A stretch of 64,000 bases of DNA from Desulfococcus multivorans (GTDB taxonomy: Bacteria > Desulfobacterota > Desulfobacteria > Desulfobacterales > Desulfococcaceae). The notes below the pieces were generated by a model. It was not told the origin of the DNA. It saw nothing but the letters and a program-made list of their open reading frames with translations, and ran no database searches. This document shows positions 1 through 9,587 of the stretch, one piece after another. The position numbers and the translations under genes are program-made. Every line of letters starts with the position of its first letter. Position 1 is the first letter of the stretch. Location: contig NZ_CP015381.1 in NCBI RefSeq assembly GCF_001854245.1, positions 2,701,001 to 2,765,000 on the forward strand, in the 5' to 3' direction.

Positions 1-1700
1 ATGACCTGGATAAAACGCTGCCGCCGGAAGAAACCGTAAGGCGGTTCAAGGACAGGATAGCACAACTGAATCTTCACATCCTGGATGAGGTCGTTCGCAT
101 CGACAACGGCCGCCTGGGGATTCCGGTCTACATGAGCTACTGCGGTCCCGACGCCGAAACGGTCACCGGCACTCGAAAACAAATGGGAAAGGGGGCGACG
201 CCCGAGCAGGCCGAGGCCAGCGCGGTGATGGAACTTGGCGAGCGGTTCAGCTTCTTCAGCTACTATCACAACCCTGGGAATTTCATCATCGATACCTGCG
301 AGAATCTCAAGGATCGCGCCCTTTCATTCAAAGCGGTGGCGCGCTCCGTCCACGACACCTCCGAGGATCGAGACCAGGCCCGGAAAATCTTCGAGTCGCT
401 CCCCCTCCGGTGGGCCCGGGGTTACAGCCTCACCGAGGACAAACCGATCCTCATCCCCTTTGACTGGTTTTTCACCATCAACGAATTCAACGGCGCCTGC
501 GCGGGAAACTGCGTGGAGGAAGCCCTCAACCAGGGGATCTGCGAGGTGGTGGAGCGTCATGTTTCATCGGTGGTGAGCCGGGGTCGTCTCAACGTCCCCG
601 GTATTCAGCCCGATTCCGTATCCGACCCGGTCGTCCGGGAGATGATCGAAAAGTTCAAACGAGCCGGAGTTCGGATCCATCTTTCGGATTTCAGCCTCGA
701 CACGGGCATCCCCACTGTGGGAGTCCTGGCCTGGGATCCCGAAACCTTCCCGGAAAAAAGCGAGATCGTCTGGACCGCCGGGACTACGCCCAATCCCCAG
801 AAGGCCCTGTGTCGGGCGCTGAGCGAAACCGCTCAGCTGGGGGGAGACTTCAATTCGGGATCCAATTTTCTGGCGAGCGGGCTGCCCAAGTTCACGGACA
901 TCGACGAGGCCCGGTACATTACCCGACCGGAGGCGACGCTTACCATCGACGCACTTCCCGACCTCTCCCACAACAACCTCAAAATCGAGATTCTGAACCT
1001 TCTCTCAGCGCTTTCCCGTCACGATATGAACGTCCTCGCCGTCGACGTCACCCATGAAAAACTGGGAATCCCGGCTTTCTACACCATTATCCCCGGCGCC
1101 CATTTCAGAGAGCGGGCCGAAGGGGGAAGTGTCGGAATGTTCTGCGCGAAGCTCATCGCCGAAAAGAACCCCGCGCCGGTGGCGATCATGACCCTCATGG
1201 AGGTCGAACACCGGCTCCCGGACAAATACTACATTCAGTTCTATCTTGGAACCGCCTATCTCGAGATGGGTGAAACCGAAACCGCACTGACCTGTTTTCA
1301 GAAGTCTCTCGACTTGAATCCCGAACCACAGGATGTCCCCAGCATCTACTCTTTCATGGGGGTGTGTCTGAAAGATCTTGAACGTTATCAGGACGCGCTG
1401 ACCGTTCTGGAAAAGGGAATTCGACGCGATCCGACGCGCACCGACCTTTACAATCTCAAGGGCTTCTGCCATTTCAAGCTGAAACAGCACGAACAGGCCA
1501 TCGAAAGCTTCAAGGCGGTCTTGCGTATCGACCCCGGCTCCGCCATCGATTATGCCAACATCGCCGTCAACTATCGGGATATGGGGAATACGGAACAGGC
1601 GATCTTCTATTTTCAGATGGCCCTTTCTCTTGATTCGTCCATCGACTTTGCCAGAGACGGTCTGGAAAAACTGCTGTCCGGGACAAAGCATAGCCAATGA
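1..1700 (+). CDS. YcaO-domain protein with C-terminal TPR repeats (5' partial)
   Basis: The frame is open from the left window edge (codons read from base 3), so the true start lies outside; the first ATG at 132 falls inside the conserved YcaO region and is not the start. The N-terminal ~400 residues carry YcaO hallmarks: a Gly-Lys-Gly-rich ATP-binding stretch and acidic helices around ELGERF, CEVVERH and RALSETAQ. The last ~150 residues form about four TPR units with the alternating AYLEMGETETAL / YQDALTVLEKGI / EQAIESFKAVL pattern. YcaO enzymes activate amides with ATP to make azolines or thioamides on peptides. The TPR-fused form is known from deltaproteobacteria, but its substrate is not known to me. 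No precursor peptide or partner cyclodehydratase is next to it. A 26-nt gap separates it from the Lol permease gene. Confidence 0.85.
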   Translation, partial: DLDKTLPPEETVRRFKDRIAQLNLHILDEVVRIDNGRLGIPVYMSYCGPDAETVTGTRKQMGKGATPEQAEASAVMELGERFSFFSYYHNPGNFIIDTCENLKDRALSFKAVARSVHDTSEDRDQARKIFESLPLRWARGYSLTEDKPILIPFDWFFTINEFNGACAGNCVEEALNQGICEVVERHVSSVVSRGRLNVPGIQPDSVSDPVVREMIEKFKRAGVRIHLSDFSLDTGIPTVGVLAWDPETFPEKSEIVWTAGTTPNPQKALCRALSETAQLGGDFNSGSNFLASGLPKFTDIDEARYITRPEATLTIDALPDLSHNNLKIEILNLLSALSRHDMNVLAVDVTHEKLGIPAFYTIIPGAHFRERAEGGSVGMFCAKLIAEKNPAPVAIMTLMEVEHRLPDKYYIQFYLGTAYLEMGETETALTCFQKSLDLNPEPQDVPSIYSFMGVCLKDLERYQDALTVLEKGIRRDPTRTDLYNLKGFCHFKLKQHEQAIESFKAVLRIDPGSAIDYANIAVNYRDMGNTEQAIFYFQMALSLDSSIDFARDGLEKLLSGTKHSQ

Positions 1701-1726
1701 CCCACGACGATCGGGTATGACGCCTC

Positions 1727-2944
1727 ATGGCTTTTGAATATTTCATCGGGAATCGATATCTGATAACCCGGAAGAAGCAGACATTCATCTCTCTGATCAC
1801 CTTCCTCTCCACCGCAGGGGTGGCCGTGGGCGTTATGGTGATGATCGTGGTCATCGCCGTCATGTCGGGAGCCGAATCCGAGCTTCGCTCCCGCATGTTG
1901 GGGATCACCGCCCATGCCGTCATCCTCCGGCACGGCGGGGAGTTTACGAACTACTCCCAGACATTGCAGAAGCTCCGGCAGACACCGGACGTCACGGCGG
2001 CAACCCCCTATATCTTTACCCAGGTCATGCTGCGATCGGCTTCGGCCGTCACCGGCGTCGTCCTCAGGGGAATCGATCCCGCTACCGCCGGAACGGTAAT
2101 CCGCAGCCTGGATCGAAAAGCGCTGGATGCCCTGAACCATACCGGCCAATCCGGAAAAGCCGTTCCGGGAATCGTTTTGGGCAAGGAACTGGCGAACCTT
2201 CTGGGCGTGGCTCCGGGAAAACGGGTCTCACTCATTATTCCCGGCGGCGGCATTGCAAAACTACCCACCGTTCGGCAATTTCAGGTCGTCGACACCTTCG
2301 AATCCGGACTTTACGAGTTCGACAAAGGCATGGCCTATGCGACCCTCTCCGATGTACAGAGAATATTGCAGGTGCAGGATGCCGTCTCCGGCATTGAAAT
2401 CCGGGTCAACGACATCTATCGGGCCGGAGAGATATCGCAGCGTGCGGCCGAAAGCCTCGGTCACGAATATTGGGGCCAGGACTGGATGCGCATGAACCGA
2501 AACATCTTTTCGGCCCTGAAGCTTCAGAAGACGGTGATGTTCATCATTCTCGCGCTGATCGTTCTGGTGGCGGCCTTTAACATCGCAAGCACACTCATCA
2601 TGATGGTCATGGGAAAAACTGGAGATATCGCCATACTGAAGGCCATGGGGGCAACAGATCGCAGCATTCGAAAGATTTTCGTGTACAAGGGGATGGCCAT
2701 CGGAACGGTGGGCACCCTTTTGGGCACCATCGGCGGATTCATTCTCTCGGGCGTCCTGAAACGCTATCATTTTATCGAGTTGCCAAAGGATGTCTACTTT
2801 TTCACGACCCTTCCGGTGAGTCTCGAATTCCTGGACGTAATCGTTATCGTCTTGTCGACCCTGGCCGTCTGTTACGTGTCGACCCTCTACCCCGCCCGCC
2901 GGGCAGCCCGGTACAATCCCGTGGAAGCTTTTCGCTACGGGTGA
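1727..2944 (+). CDS. LolC/LolE-type lipoprotein-releasing ABC permease
   Basis: 405 residues, the usual length of LolC/LolE inner-membrane permeases, which with the ATPase LolD extract lipoproteins for delivery to the outer membrane. The layout fits the MacB/FtsX fold. A first membrane helix lies at about residues 22-47 after the typical FIGNRYL-RKKQ start. A large periplasmic domain follows, then three C-terminal helices (about 268-295, 318-345, 368-395), with ILKAMGAT after the second helix and YPARRAARYNPVEAFRYG at the end. The gene follows the YcaO gene on the same strand. No lolD follows; the next gene is convergent and its 3' end overlaps this one by 10 bp. LolC cannot be told from LolE here. 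Confidence 0.88.
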   Translation: MAFEYFIGNRYLITRKKQTFISLITFLSTAGVAVGVMVMIVVIAVMSGAESELRSRMLGITAHAVILRHGGEFTNYSQTLQKLRQTPDVTAATPYIFTQVMLRSASAVTGVVLRGIDPATAGTVIRSLDRKALDALNHTGQSGKAVPGIVLGKELANLLGVAPGKRVSLIIPGGGIAKLPTVRQFQVVDTFESGLYEFDKGMAYATLSDVQRILQVQDAVSGIEIRVNDIYRAGEISQRAAESLGHEYWGQDWMRMNRNIFSALKLQKTVMFIILALIVLVAAFNIASTLIMMVMGKTGDIAILKAMGATDRSIRKIFVYKGMAIGTVGTLLGTIGGFILSGVLKRYHFIELPKDVYFFTTLPVSLEFLDVIVIVLSTLAVCYVSTLYPARRAARYNPVEAFRYG

Positions 2945-3588
2945 CGGGCTCCGCAAACCATAAGCGACAAGAAAAACAGCGCCGTGTTACCCAACACGTG
3001 GAGCGTTATGGGGGCCGTCAGACGACCTTTTGCCTCATAGGCCGCAGCAAACAGGATGCCGCCGACCGCCTGAACAACACCCGGGGAGGAATGGAGGAGA
3101 ACAAAAGCGGCAGTACTGATACCCGTGGCCATAACCACCCCCCAACGCCTCAGATAGCCATATAGGATTCCCCGAAAGAAGATTTCCTCGGCAACAGGCC
3201 CGATGAGCCCACCGACCACAAAAAGGGTGATGCGGTCGTCCGTTTCCCGGAGAAGCCGGACGGGAAGCCATTCCAGGGGATCGATCCCCAGACCCGGCAA
3301 GACAAATAAAGCACACCCCGCCATCCCGCCGGCGACGGCGGACCAGACCAGACCCTGAAGAAGACCCGGCAATATCGAACCCTTCCGCATACCGATCTCG
3401 TCAAGTCCGCCCCTCCAGACCCGAAGGACAAGCGTGAAAGCGACAATCTCGGCGATCCGTCCCCAACCGAGGGCCGCCATCGGGTTGATACGGTCCGATT
3501 CAATGGACCACCACATCAGAATTTCGATGCCGACAACGGCGGCAACCGCCGCTCCCAAAGATCTCAGTTGAATACGTTCTGATGCCAT
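2935..3588 (-). CDS. CPBP (CAAX/Abi) family membrane protease
   Basis: About 217 residues from the ATG at 3588, which overlaps the upstream gene by 25 bases; an in-frame extension to 3633 is possible. Hydrophobic helices span most of the protein. The CPBP/type II CAAX protease motifs are present: the EE-x3-R motif in GPVAEEIFFRGILYG, a second-helix His in FVLLHSS, and a final HVLGN. These intramembrane glutamic proteases act on membrane substrates; many bacterial members have no known substrate. The overlap with the HEAT-repeat protein gene suggests one transcript 5876-2935. Family call is firm, function inferred only. Confidence 0.85.
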   Translation of the reverse strand: MASERIQLRSLGAAVAAVVGIEILMWWSIESDRINPMAALGWGRIAEIVAFTLVLRVWRGGLDEIGMRKGSILPGLLQGLVWSAVAGGMAGCALFVLPGLGIDPLEWLPVRLLRETDDRITLFVVGGLIGPVAEEIFFRGILYGYLRRWGVVMATGISTAAFVLLHSSPGVVQAVGGILFAAAYEAKGRLTAPITLHVLGNTALFFLSLMVCGARHP

Positions 3589-5030
3589 CCCAATCTCTTC
3601 AAGGCTCTGTAGGCATGGAGCTGGACATACCACTCACGGGAGCGGTGGATTACCGAGAGGAGAGGGGCGACGGCGCGTCGATCGCCTCTCCGCCCTAATG
3701 AACGGCAGGCCTGGTAGGCGACATTGACCTGGGGATCGTCCAGAAGATCCACGAGAACGGTAAAGGTGTCGGGGCTCCGCGCGAAAGCGAGGGACCTTGC
3801 CAGCCAGTAACGTTCCATGGGGTCCTCACCACGCGCCATCCCTCGAGGATCCGCAAGCCCTTGTATATCCCGCTTTTCACGGCAAAGACGGATCAGGCCC
3901 TTGATCCGCAACGCGGCGTCATCGGCATGAAGGAATGCTTTCAACGCCGCCTTGCCTGCCGCCTTCTTTTCGATCGTCCCCGAGGTCCAGGACAGCACAA
4001 GACTGCCTGCGGCCAAGGCGACAAAAACACTCGCCGCAGCCGTTCCAATCGGTCCCAAGCGTCTTCCGGCGAGGCAGTGAACGGGGAAATAGACACCACC
4101 ATAAATGGTGAGCAGACAGATCGCCGTGAGGGACGCAAAAGTGATCCGCCTCAAACCGACGTCACGGTCCGTCTCGGCTGAGAAATCCTTCAGCGTCAAT
4201 CCGGGGCGAGCAAGGAATTCCCCGGCGGGAACCCCGAGGATCGTTTTTCCCTGACGATACAACGACAGGCGTTCCCCATCGATTCGCACCACCATGTCAT
4301 GAGGCCCCCCTTCACCGATTTCCAGCCAGTCCAGTCGGGCGAGGGTCGGTCTCAGACGAGCGATCGTCGGGTTACCGCGAAGGTCTGTGGCACGCCAGGT
4401 TCGGATGAGTTCCTGATTGAGGGACTTGAAGGCCTGGGCAGGATAGAGGGTATACCGGTAGTAGAAATTATTGACGCCGATACCGATGGGATTGGTGAGG
4501 AGAAGACGATCCCGCACGGCGGAGAAGACGGCGGTGTCGGCCTTCAACAGCATTATCCCGCCCAGAACGAGGATTCCCAGGAGATGGATTGCTCCGACGC
4601 CCCGTACAGTGCTGCCCCGGCCCCGTTTATCCCGGATCGACGCGGCGAAGACCGCTGCGGGAATCAAGACGGCATAGGCGGTGGCTGCCGCCGAGACACC
4701 GTTGGAATTCATCACCCCGATCAGACCGGTCCACAAGAGGATGAGACTCCAGCGGACCGAAAGGTTCCGGTTCCGATGCCACCACCCAACGGCGGGAAGG
4801 GACAGAAAAGTAAGCCCCAGGCCCAGGGTTAAGGTAAAGAACACCCCGCCGTAAAAAGCGGTATGCCAGTCTTTCAGAGATTCGGCGACGGCGGACGACG
4901 GCACCGCCACAAAGCCGGCATCCAGAAGGGATTTGACCTTTTCGTAATGATCGATGTTGGAGATCCGAACATGAACGACGGCAATGGTCTGGGCCGTCAG
5001 GAGGCCGGCAGCAATGCTACGGATCGCCAT
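3564..5030 (-). CDS. Membrane protein with C-terminal HEAT repeats
   Basis: 488 residues. A hydrophobic segment opens the protein, followed by membrane helices around residues 60-80, 90-115, 120-140 and 150-170, a periplasmic stretch (about 175-280), another hairpin of helices (about 290-345) and a soluble C-terminal tail. The tail shows HEAT-like helical repeats, for example ARSPDTFTVLVDLLDDP, VNVAYQACRSLGRRGD and YVQLHAYRALKRLGW. HEAT repeats bind proteins. No enzymatic motif was recognised, so no function is assigned. It sits between a probable lipoprotein gene and the CPBP protease gene, all leftward, with short gaps or overlaps. Confidence 0.75.
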   Translation of the reverse strand: MAIRSIAAGLLTAQTIAVVHVRISNIDHYEKVKSLLDAGFVAVPSSAVAESLKDWHTAFYGGVFFTLTLGLGLTFLSLPAVGWWHRNRNLSVRWSLILLWTGLIGVMNSNGVSAAATAYAVLIPAAVFAASIRDKRGRGSTVRGVGAIHLLGILVLGGIMLLKADTAVFSAVRDRLLLTNPIGIGVNNFYYRYTLYPAQAFKSLNQELIRTWRATDLRGNPTIARLRPTLARLDWLEIGEGGPHDMVVRIDGERLSLYRQGKTILGVPAGEFLARPGLTLKDFSAETDRDVGLRRITFASLTAICLLTIYGGVYFPVHCLAGRRLGPIGTAAASVFVALAAGSLVLSWTSGTIEKKAAGKAALKAFLHADDAALRIKGLIRLCREKRDIQGLADPRGMARGEDPMERYWLARSLAFARSPDTFTVLVDLLDDPQVNVAYQACRSLGRRGDRRAVAPLLSVIHRSREWYVQLHAYRALKRLGWHQNVFN

Positions 5031-5060
5031 GTCATTCCGCCTTCCGGCGGCTCCGTGGAA

Positions 5061-5876
5061 TCATATTGTGATCACGCCGCGGGATCCTGTAACGGCCGGC
5101 CCGGCCGAAGGCGACAAAACGGCATGTGGAAGCCCTTGAAACACCTTGGAAAATGCGTCCTTTACAACGCTGTCTTCCCCTTGCCGCTCCTGGCGACGCG
5201 CTGCTTTTTCACGCTTCGCCATCGCCTTGATACTGTTGACGTAATACATACTGATGCTGAACTCCCGCCGACCCACCGGGTTCAGCGCCGCCGACAGAAT
5301 CAGAACATCTCCGTTTTTATCCCAGGAGTAGGCCCGGGCCCCGCCGTCTCCCCAGGCAATGGCTTTCGGCTCCCCATAGCGGTCCTTCAGGGTATCCAGG
5401 ATATCGACTTCGTCTCTGCCGGCCCGGATGCGGATAACGAGAGGTTTCCGGGTATTGGCGTCAAATATGAGCTCAACGAAATCAAAGGGAGTGACCTGCT
5501 TTGACATGTGCCGATACATGAGGGTCACTGTATCGTGCTCGACACGAATACCGCCGGAGCCGTTCAACTCCCGGTTGAGGATGTCGAGATCGGGAAAATG
5601 CTCCCGAAGAAAGCCGGAGTAGTTGATCTCGAGATTCATCACGTTGCGGCCCGAAATGCTCTCTTTGCCGAGCTTGCCCCTGAGATCCGACCGCAGACCG
5701 TCGGTGAGCGGTGTGTTGGCGCCGACCTCGAAAAATGTGAAACTTTCCGGAACTGCGGGACTGTCGGGCGGACGGGTTTCCTGACCGCAGGAAAGACAGA
5801 CGCCAAGCAGCAGGCCGCAAAGAACGGTTTTCAGCCGTACCGTCATTCGCGGGCGCGAATACCAATATCCTTTCAT
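5061..5876 (-). CDS. Probable secreted lipoprotein of unknown function
   Basis: 271 residues from 5876; an alternative ATG ten codons in (5846) would give the more typical short, positively charged n-region MTVRLKTV. A hydrophobic stretch VLCGLLLGVCLSC ends in a Cys that could be lipidated, although the residue at -3 (Cys) is not the classical Leu/Val. The rest is soluble, without cysteines or a recognised domain. The region around RYGEPKAIAWGDGGARAYSWDKNGD resembles a small beta-rich domain seen in other uncharacterised lipoproteins. It is first of the leftward trio with the HEAT membrane protein and the CPBP protease. Confidence 0.6.
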   Translation of the reverse strand: MKGYWYSRPRMTVRLKTVLCGLLLGVCLSCGQETRPPDSPAVPESFTFFEVGANTPLTDGLRSDLRGKLGKESISGRNVMNLEINYSGFLREHFPDLDILNRELNGSGGIRVEHDTVTLMYRHMSKQVTPFDFVELIFDANTRKPLVIRIRAGRDEVDILDTLKDRYGEPKAIAWGDGGARAYSWDKNGDVLILSAALNPVGRREFSISMYYVNSIKAMAKREKAARRQERQGEDSVVKDAFSKVFQGLPHAVLSPSAGPAVTGSRGVITI

Positions 5877-5885
5877 TTGGATCCC

Positions 5886-6206
5886 CTATCGATTCCAGCC
5901 GCCCAGAAGATGCAGATGAAGATGAAAAATGACCTGTCCCCCGCCGCGTTCGACATTGAACAGAAGCTTGTAACCTGATGCGGATAGCCCCTCCCTGGCG
6001 GCCATATCACGGGCCACCGCGATCATTTCCCCCAAAAGCGATTGGTCTTCGGCCACCACATCGTTGATGCTGCGGATATGCTTTTTAGGCACGATCAACA
6101 GATGGACCGGCGCATGGGGATGAATATCCCTGAAGACCACAACCGATGCGTTCTCAAACAGAAAGTCCGTGTCGGTATCGCCGCCGGCAATCCTGCAAAA
6201 CAGGCA
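5886..6206 (-). CDS. HIT-family hydrolase with no usual start codon
   Basis: HIT proteins are small nucleotide phosphoramidate hydrolases or transferases. The active-site triad motif is clear near the C-terminus: VIFHLHLHLLGGWNR (H-x-H-x-H). Homology runs in frame upstream to C-L-F-C-R-I, the usual N-terminal Cys-x2-Cys motif. In this frame a TAA lies two codons before the motif and only TGC-CTG separates them, so no ATG, GTG or TTG starts the full-length form. An ATG at 6207 is in the next frame. A GTG at 6140 would start an 84-residue form lacking the first strand. Start at CTG 6203, a one-base sequence error, or a recent frameshift are the options. Eight bases separate the TGA of aat from this region. 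Confidence 0.7.
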   Translation of the reverse strand, partial: CLFCRIAGGDTDTDFLFENASVVVFRDIHPHAPVHLLIVPKKHIRSINDVVAEDQSLLGEMIAVARDMAAREGLSASGYKLLFNVERGGGQVIFHLHLHLLGGWNR

Positions 6207-6214
6207 TGCTTAAT

Positions 6215-6952
6215 TCATAATTCCACAACTCCTTGGCTTCGATGTTCATTGTCGAAGGCAGGTGTTGCATCATCAAAACGCCACCTCCCCCGCCGGGTTT
6301 TGACCGCGAGGCATTTTTCGAGGCTTTTCAGAAATATTTTTCTCGGGATCTCCTCCGCCCCAAGTCGAACCAGATGGTCGGTACGGACCTGGCAGTCAAT
6401 CATATCGAACTCCCATTTTTTGAGCTGACGCACCAGCGTGACAAAGGCCGCCTTGGATGCATTGCTGACACGGGTGAACATCGATTCACCGAAAAAACAG
6501 GCGCCTAAAGAAACGCCGTAAAGTCCCCCGGCTAGCTTTCCATCGGACCAGGCTTCCACGGAATGGGCGTATCCCGCCTGATGAAGCAGGATGTACGCCT
6601 GGATCATCTCTTCCACCAGCCATGTCCCCTGTCCGGCCTCGGTTCGCACCACTGCACACTCCCGGATGACCCGGTCAAAGGCCAGGTCGAGGGTGATCTG
6701 GAAGCGGCCCTGCTTCAGAATCTTTTTGAGACTTTTTGAAACGTTCATCCGGTCGGGATAGAGCACCAGTCTCGGATCCGGAGACCACCATATAATGGGA
6801 TCATATTCGGAATACCAGGGGAATATCCCCTTTTTGTAGGCCAATATCAGCCGTGGAAGACTCAGATCTCCCCCCACGGCCAACAGACCTTCCCGCTCCG
6901 CCAGATGCGGCGGGGGAAATCCCAGTTTATCGGATAATTCAAAAACCGGCAT
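6215..6952 (-). CDS. aat: Leucyl/phenylalanyl-tRNA--protein transferase
   Basis: 245 residues, a normal length for Aat. This cytosolic enzyme moves Leu or Phe from tRNA to the N-terminal Arg or Lys of proteins and so marks them for ClpS-ClpAP (N-degron pathway). Family signatures are visible: FPPPHLAEREGLLAVGGDL at the N-terminus, then KGIFPWYSEYDPIIWWSPDPR, and a central AGGLYGVSLGACFFGESMF. It lies 14 bp downstream of clpA and after clpS in the same direction, so the adaptor, unfoldase and transferase of the N-degron pathway are encoded together. Confidence 0.95.
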   Translation of the reverse strand: MPVFELSDKLGFPPPHLAEREGLLAVGGDLSLPRLILAYKKGIFPWYSEYDPIIWWSPDPRLVLYPDRMNVSKSLKKILKQGRFQITLDLAFDRVIRECAVVRTEAGQGTWLVEEMIQAYILLHQAGYAHSVEAWSDGKLAGGLYGVSLGACFFGESMFTRVSNASKAAFVTLVRQLKKWEFDMIDCQVRTDHLVRLGAEEIPRKIFLKSLEKCLAVKTRRGRWRFDDATPAFDNEHRSQGVVEL

Positions 6953-6966
6953 GGTCCGTCAGTCCG

Positions 6967-9249
6967 TCACGCCCTCTTTTGCCGAAGATCGGCCCCACGA
7001 GCGTCCGAAGACGCGTTGATAACGAAAGCGATACGCCCGTCCGCCAGTTGAGCGGACACGCTGCCGCCTTTTTCCAGCTGCCCGAACAGGATTTCATCCG
7101 ACAACCGATCCTTGATTTCGGTCTGGATAACGCGGCCCAGGGGTCTGGCGCCGTATCGTGGATCATACCCCTTTTTCGCCAGCCAGGTCCGGACCTCATC
7201 CGTAATGGAAAGCACCACCTTCTTGGTCGAAAGCTGGAGATTCAACTCCCGGATGAATTTATCCACTATCCGCTCCATGATACCGATATCGAGGGCATTA
7301 AAGTTAATGATGCCGTCGAGTCGGTTTCGAAATTCCGGGCTGAAATATCTCTCGATGGCTTTCTGCCCCTTGCGCTTTACATCCTGCCGGGCATCCCCGA
7401 ATCCGATGGTTTGAGTGCTCATCTCCCTTGCACCGGCGTTGGAGGTCATAATGATGATGACGTTTCTGAAGTCCGCCTTCTTGCCGCTGTTGTCGGTAAG
7501 TGTAGCATAATCCAGAACCTGCAGCAAAATGTTGAAGAGGTCGGGGTGTGCCTTTTCGATCTCGTCGAACAACAGGACGCTGTGAGGATGTTTCCGGACC
7601 CCGTCGGTCAGGAGTCCGCCCTGGTCGAAACCGATGTATCCCGGAGGAGCGCCGATAAGGCGAGCCACGGCGTGCTTCTCCATGTACTCGCTCATGTCGA
7701 ACCGGAGAAATTTGACCCCCAGACTGGTCGATACCTGACGGGCCACCTCGGTCTTCCCGACCCCGGTAGGCCCGGTAAACAGGAACGATCCGACCGGGTG
7801 GTCGGGGTTTCCCAAGCCGGCGCGGGACCGCTTGATGGCGGTGACCAGGGATCCGATAGCGTCATCCTGGCCGAATACAACACCCTTCAGGCTTTCGGCC
7901 AGATGTTCCAGCCGGCTCCTGTCCGTAACCGAAACGCTCTGGGTGGGAATCCTGGCGATTTTAGCCACGATCTTCTCGATATCGGACGCATGGATCTTCT
8001 TCCGGTTGGCACCGCCGGTCAGACGGATGAAAGCCCCGGTTTCATCGATGACGTCGATGGCCTTGTCCGGCAGGAAACGATCATTGATGTACTTGGCCGA
8101 AAGTTCTGCGGCCGCCTTCAGGGCCGGATCGGTGTAAACGATGTCATGATGATCCTCGTAATAGCTCTTCAACCCCTTCAGGATTTTGTAGGTCTCGGCC
8201 GCTGACGGCTCCGGCACCTCGATTTTTTCAAACCGGCGTGAAAGGGCCCGGTCCTTTTCCAGGTGGTTCTGGTATTCCTCGTAAGTGGTGGAGCCGATGC
8301 ACCGAATCTCTCCGCTGGCCAGAAAGGGCTTCATGATGTTGGAGGCGTCCATGGAGCCGCCGGAGGTGGCCCCGGCGCCGACAATCGTGTGAATTTCATC
8401 GATGAAGAGGATGGCGTTCTTCTTATCCTTGAGCGCCGTGATTACCCCTTTGAGTCGTTTTTCGAAATCCCCCCGGAATTTTGTTCCGGCGAGCATCGCT
8501 CCCAGGTCCAAAGCATAAATCCTCACGTCCTTGAGCAGGTCCGGGATTCGCTTCTCGTGGACCATGATGGCCAGGCCTTCAGCCAGCGCGGTCTTCCCGA
8601 CCCCCGGTTCCCCAACAAAGACCGGGTTGTTCTTCCGGCGGCGGCAGAGAACCTGAACCGTACGTTCGAGTTCCGCTTCACGACCGATAAGCGGATCGAT
8701 CTTTCCCTCCGCGGCCTTTTGAACCAGTTCCGTCGTAAAGGCCGAAAGCATGTCGCCCTGTCGGCTTTTGGACCGGGTCTCATCTTCCTGCTCGGGTGAA
8801 TTCGATGCTTCGTAGGTCTCCCTGGGGGTTTCGTGGGAAATGTAGTTCAGTACATCCAGGCGCGTGATGCCCTCGGCATTCATAAAATAAGCGGCATGGG
8901 ACTCCTTTTCCTGAAAGATGGACGCCAGAATATCCCCCACGTCCACCTCCGGCTTTTCCGCGGAACGTGCGTGATTCACAGCCCGTTGAATTACCCGTTG
9001 GAAACCGGCAGTCTGCTGAAAGACATATTCCTTACCCTCCGGAACGCTTTCAAGACGCTCATCGAAAAATTGGGTGAGTTGGTTTTTCAGATTCTCGATA
9101 TTCCCGCCGCAGTTCCGAATAATCTCTATCCCGAAATCATCGTGCAGGATCGCGTAAAGGACGTGCTCCACGCAAACATGATCATGGCGTCTTCGTTTGG
9201 CTTCCCTTACTGCAAATCCGAGCGTAGCACTCAGTTCTTTACTGATCAT
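6967..9249 (-). CDS. clpA: ClpA, AAA+ unfoldase of ClpAP protease
   Basis: About 760 residues. Start at ATG 9249 is chosen because it follows the clpS stop by two bases and has GAGG upstream; an upstream in-frame start would overlap clpS. Two Clp_N repeats come first, beginning [20 protein letters not shown]. They are followed by two AAA+ modules with Walker A GEPGVGKT (about residue 205) and GPTGVGKT (about 490), and Walker B LFIDEIHT and [10 protein letters not shown]. The two-module layout with a short linker is ClpA rather than ClpB, which has a long coiled coil. ClpA unfolds substrates into ClpP; clpP is not in the window. Gene order clpS-clpA-aat indicates co-expression. Confidence 0.95.
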   Translation of the reverse strand: MISKELSATLGFAVREAKRRRHDHVCVEHVLYAILHDDFGIEIIRNCGGNIENLKNQLTQFFDERLESVPEGKEYVFQQTAGFQRVIQRAVNHARSAEKPEVDVGDILASIFQEKESHAAYFMNAEGITRLDVLNYISHETPRETYEASNSPEQEDETRSKSRQGDMLSAFTTELVQKAAEGKIDPLIGREAELERTVQVLCRRRKNNPVFVGEPGVGKTALAEGLAIMVHEKRIPDLLKDVRIYALDLGAMLAGTKFRGDFEKRLKGVITALKDKKNAILFIDEIHTIVGAGATSGGSMDASNIMKPFLASGEIRCIGSTTYEEYQNHLEKDRALSRRFEKIEVPEPSAAETYKILKGLKSYYEDHHDIVYTDPALKAAAELSAKYINDRFLPDKAIDVIDETGAFIRLTGGANRKKIHASDIEKIVAKIARIPTQSVSVTDRSRLEHLAESLKGVVFGQDDAIGSLVTAIKRSRAGLGNPDHPVGSFLFTGPTGVGKTEVARQVSTSLGVKFLRFDMSEYMEKHAVARLIGAPPGYIGFDQGGLLTDGVRKHPHSVLLFDEIEKAHPDLFNILLQVLDYATLTDNSGKKADFRNVIIIMTSNAGAREMSTQTIGFGDARQDVKRKGQKAIERYFSPEFRNRLDGIINFNALDIGIMERIVDKFIRELNLQLSTKKVVLSITDEVRTWLAKKGYDPRYGARPLGRVIQTEIKDRLSDEILFGQLEKGGSVSAQLADGRIAFVINASSDARGADLRQKRA

Positions 9250-9251
9250 GG

Positions 9252-9566
9252 CTATTCTTCCTCCATCGTGCATTTCAGCGGAAACCCGTTTTCCTCGGCG
9301 AGTCGCGAGACGGTTTCCACCTTTGTCTCCGCAACTTCATAAGTATACACGCCGCAGACGCCGACGCCTTTCCTATGGACATTCAGCATGATCTTTGTCG
9401 CCGCTTCAACCGTTTTGTTGAATACATACATCAGGATCTCCACCACGAATTCCATGGTCGTGTAATTATCGTTGTGGAGGAGAACCCGGTACATGGAAGG
9501 TTCGCGAACGTCTTCCAGCGTATCGGTTGAGACACTTTCCTGGATATCAGGATTGTTTTGGCTCAT
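9252..9566 (-). CDS. clpS: ClpS, adaptor for ClpA
   Basis: 104 residues, the usual size. ClpS binds N-degron residues and hands substrates to ClpA. Typical residues are visible: YRVLLHNDNYTTMEFVVEIL (substrate pocket Asn-Asp and the VE motif) and the C-terminal VSRLAEENGFPLKCTMEEE. It starts 21 bp after the secA stop and its stop is two bases before the clpA ATG, consistent with translational coupling. Confidence 0.95.
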   Translation of the reverse strand: MSQNNPDIQESVSTDTLEDVREPSMYRVLLHNDNYTTMEFVVEILMYVFNKTVEAATKIMLNVHRKGVGVCGVYTYEVAETKVETVSRLAEENGFPLKCTMEEE

Positions 9567-9587
9567 ATCATTCCTCGGGCCTTCACC

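Noticed and set aside
6853-8205. Long open frame antisense to clpA
   Set aside because: Shadow of the G/C-rich clpA coding frame; no family motifs.
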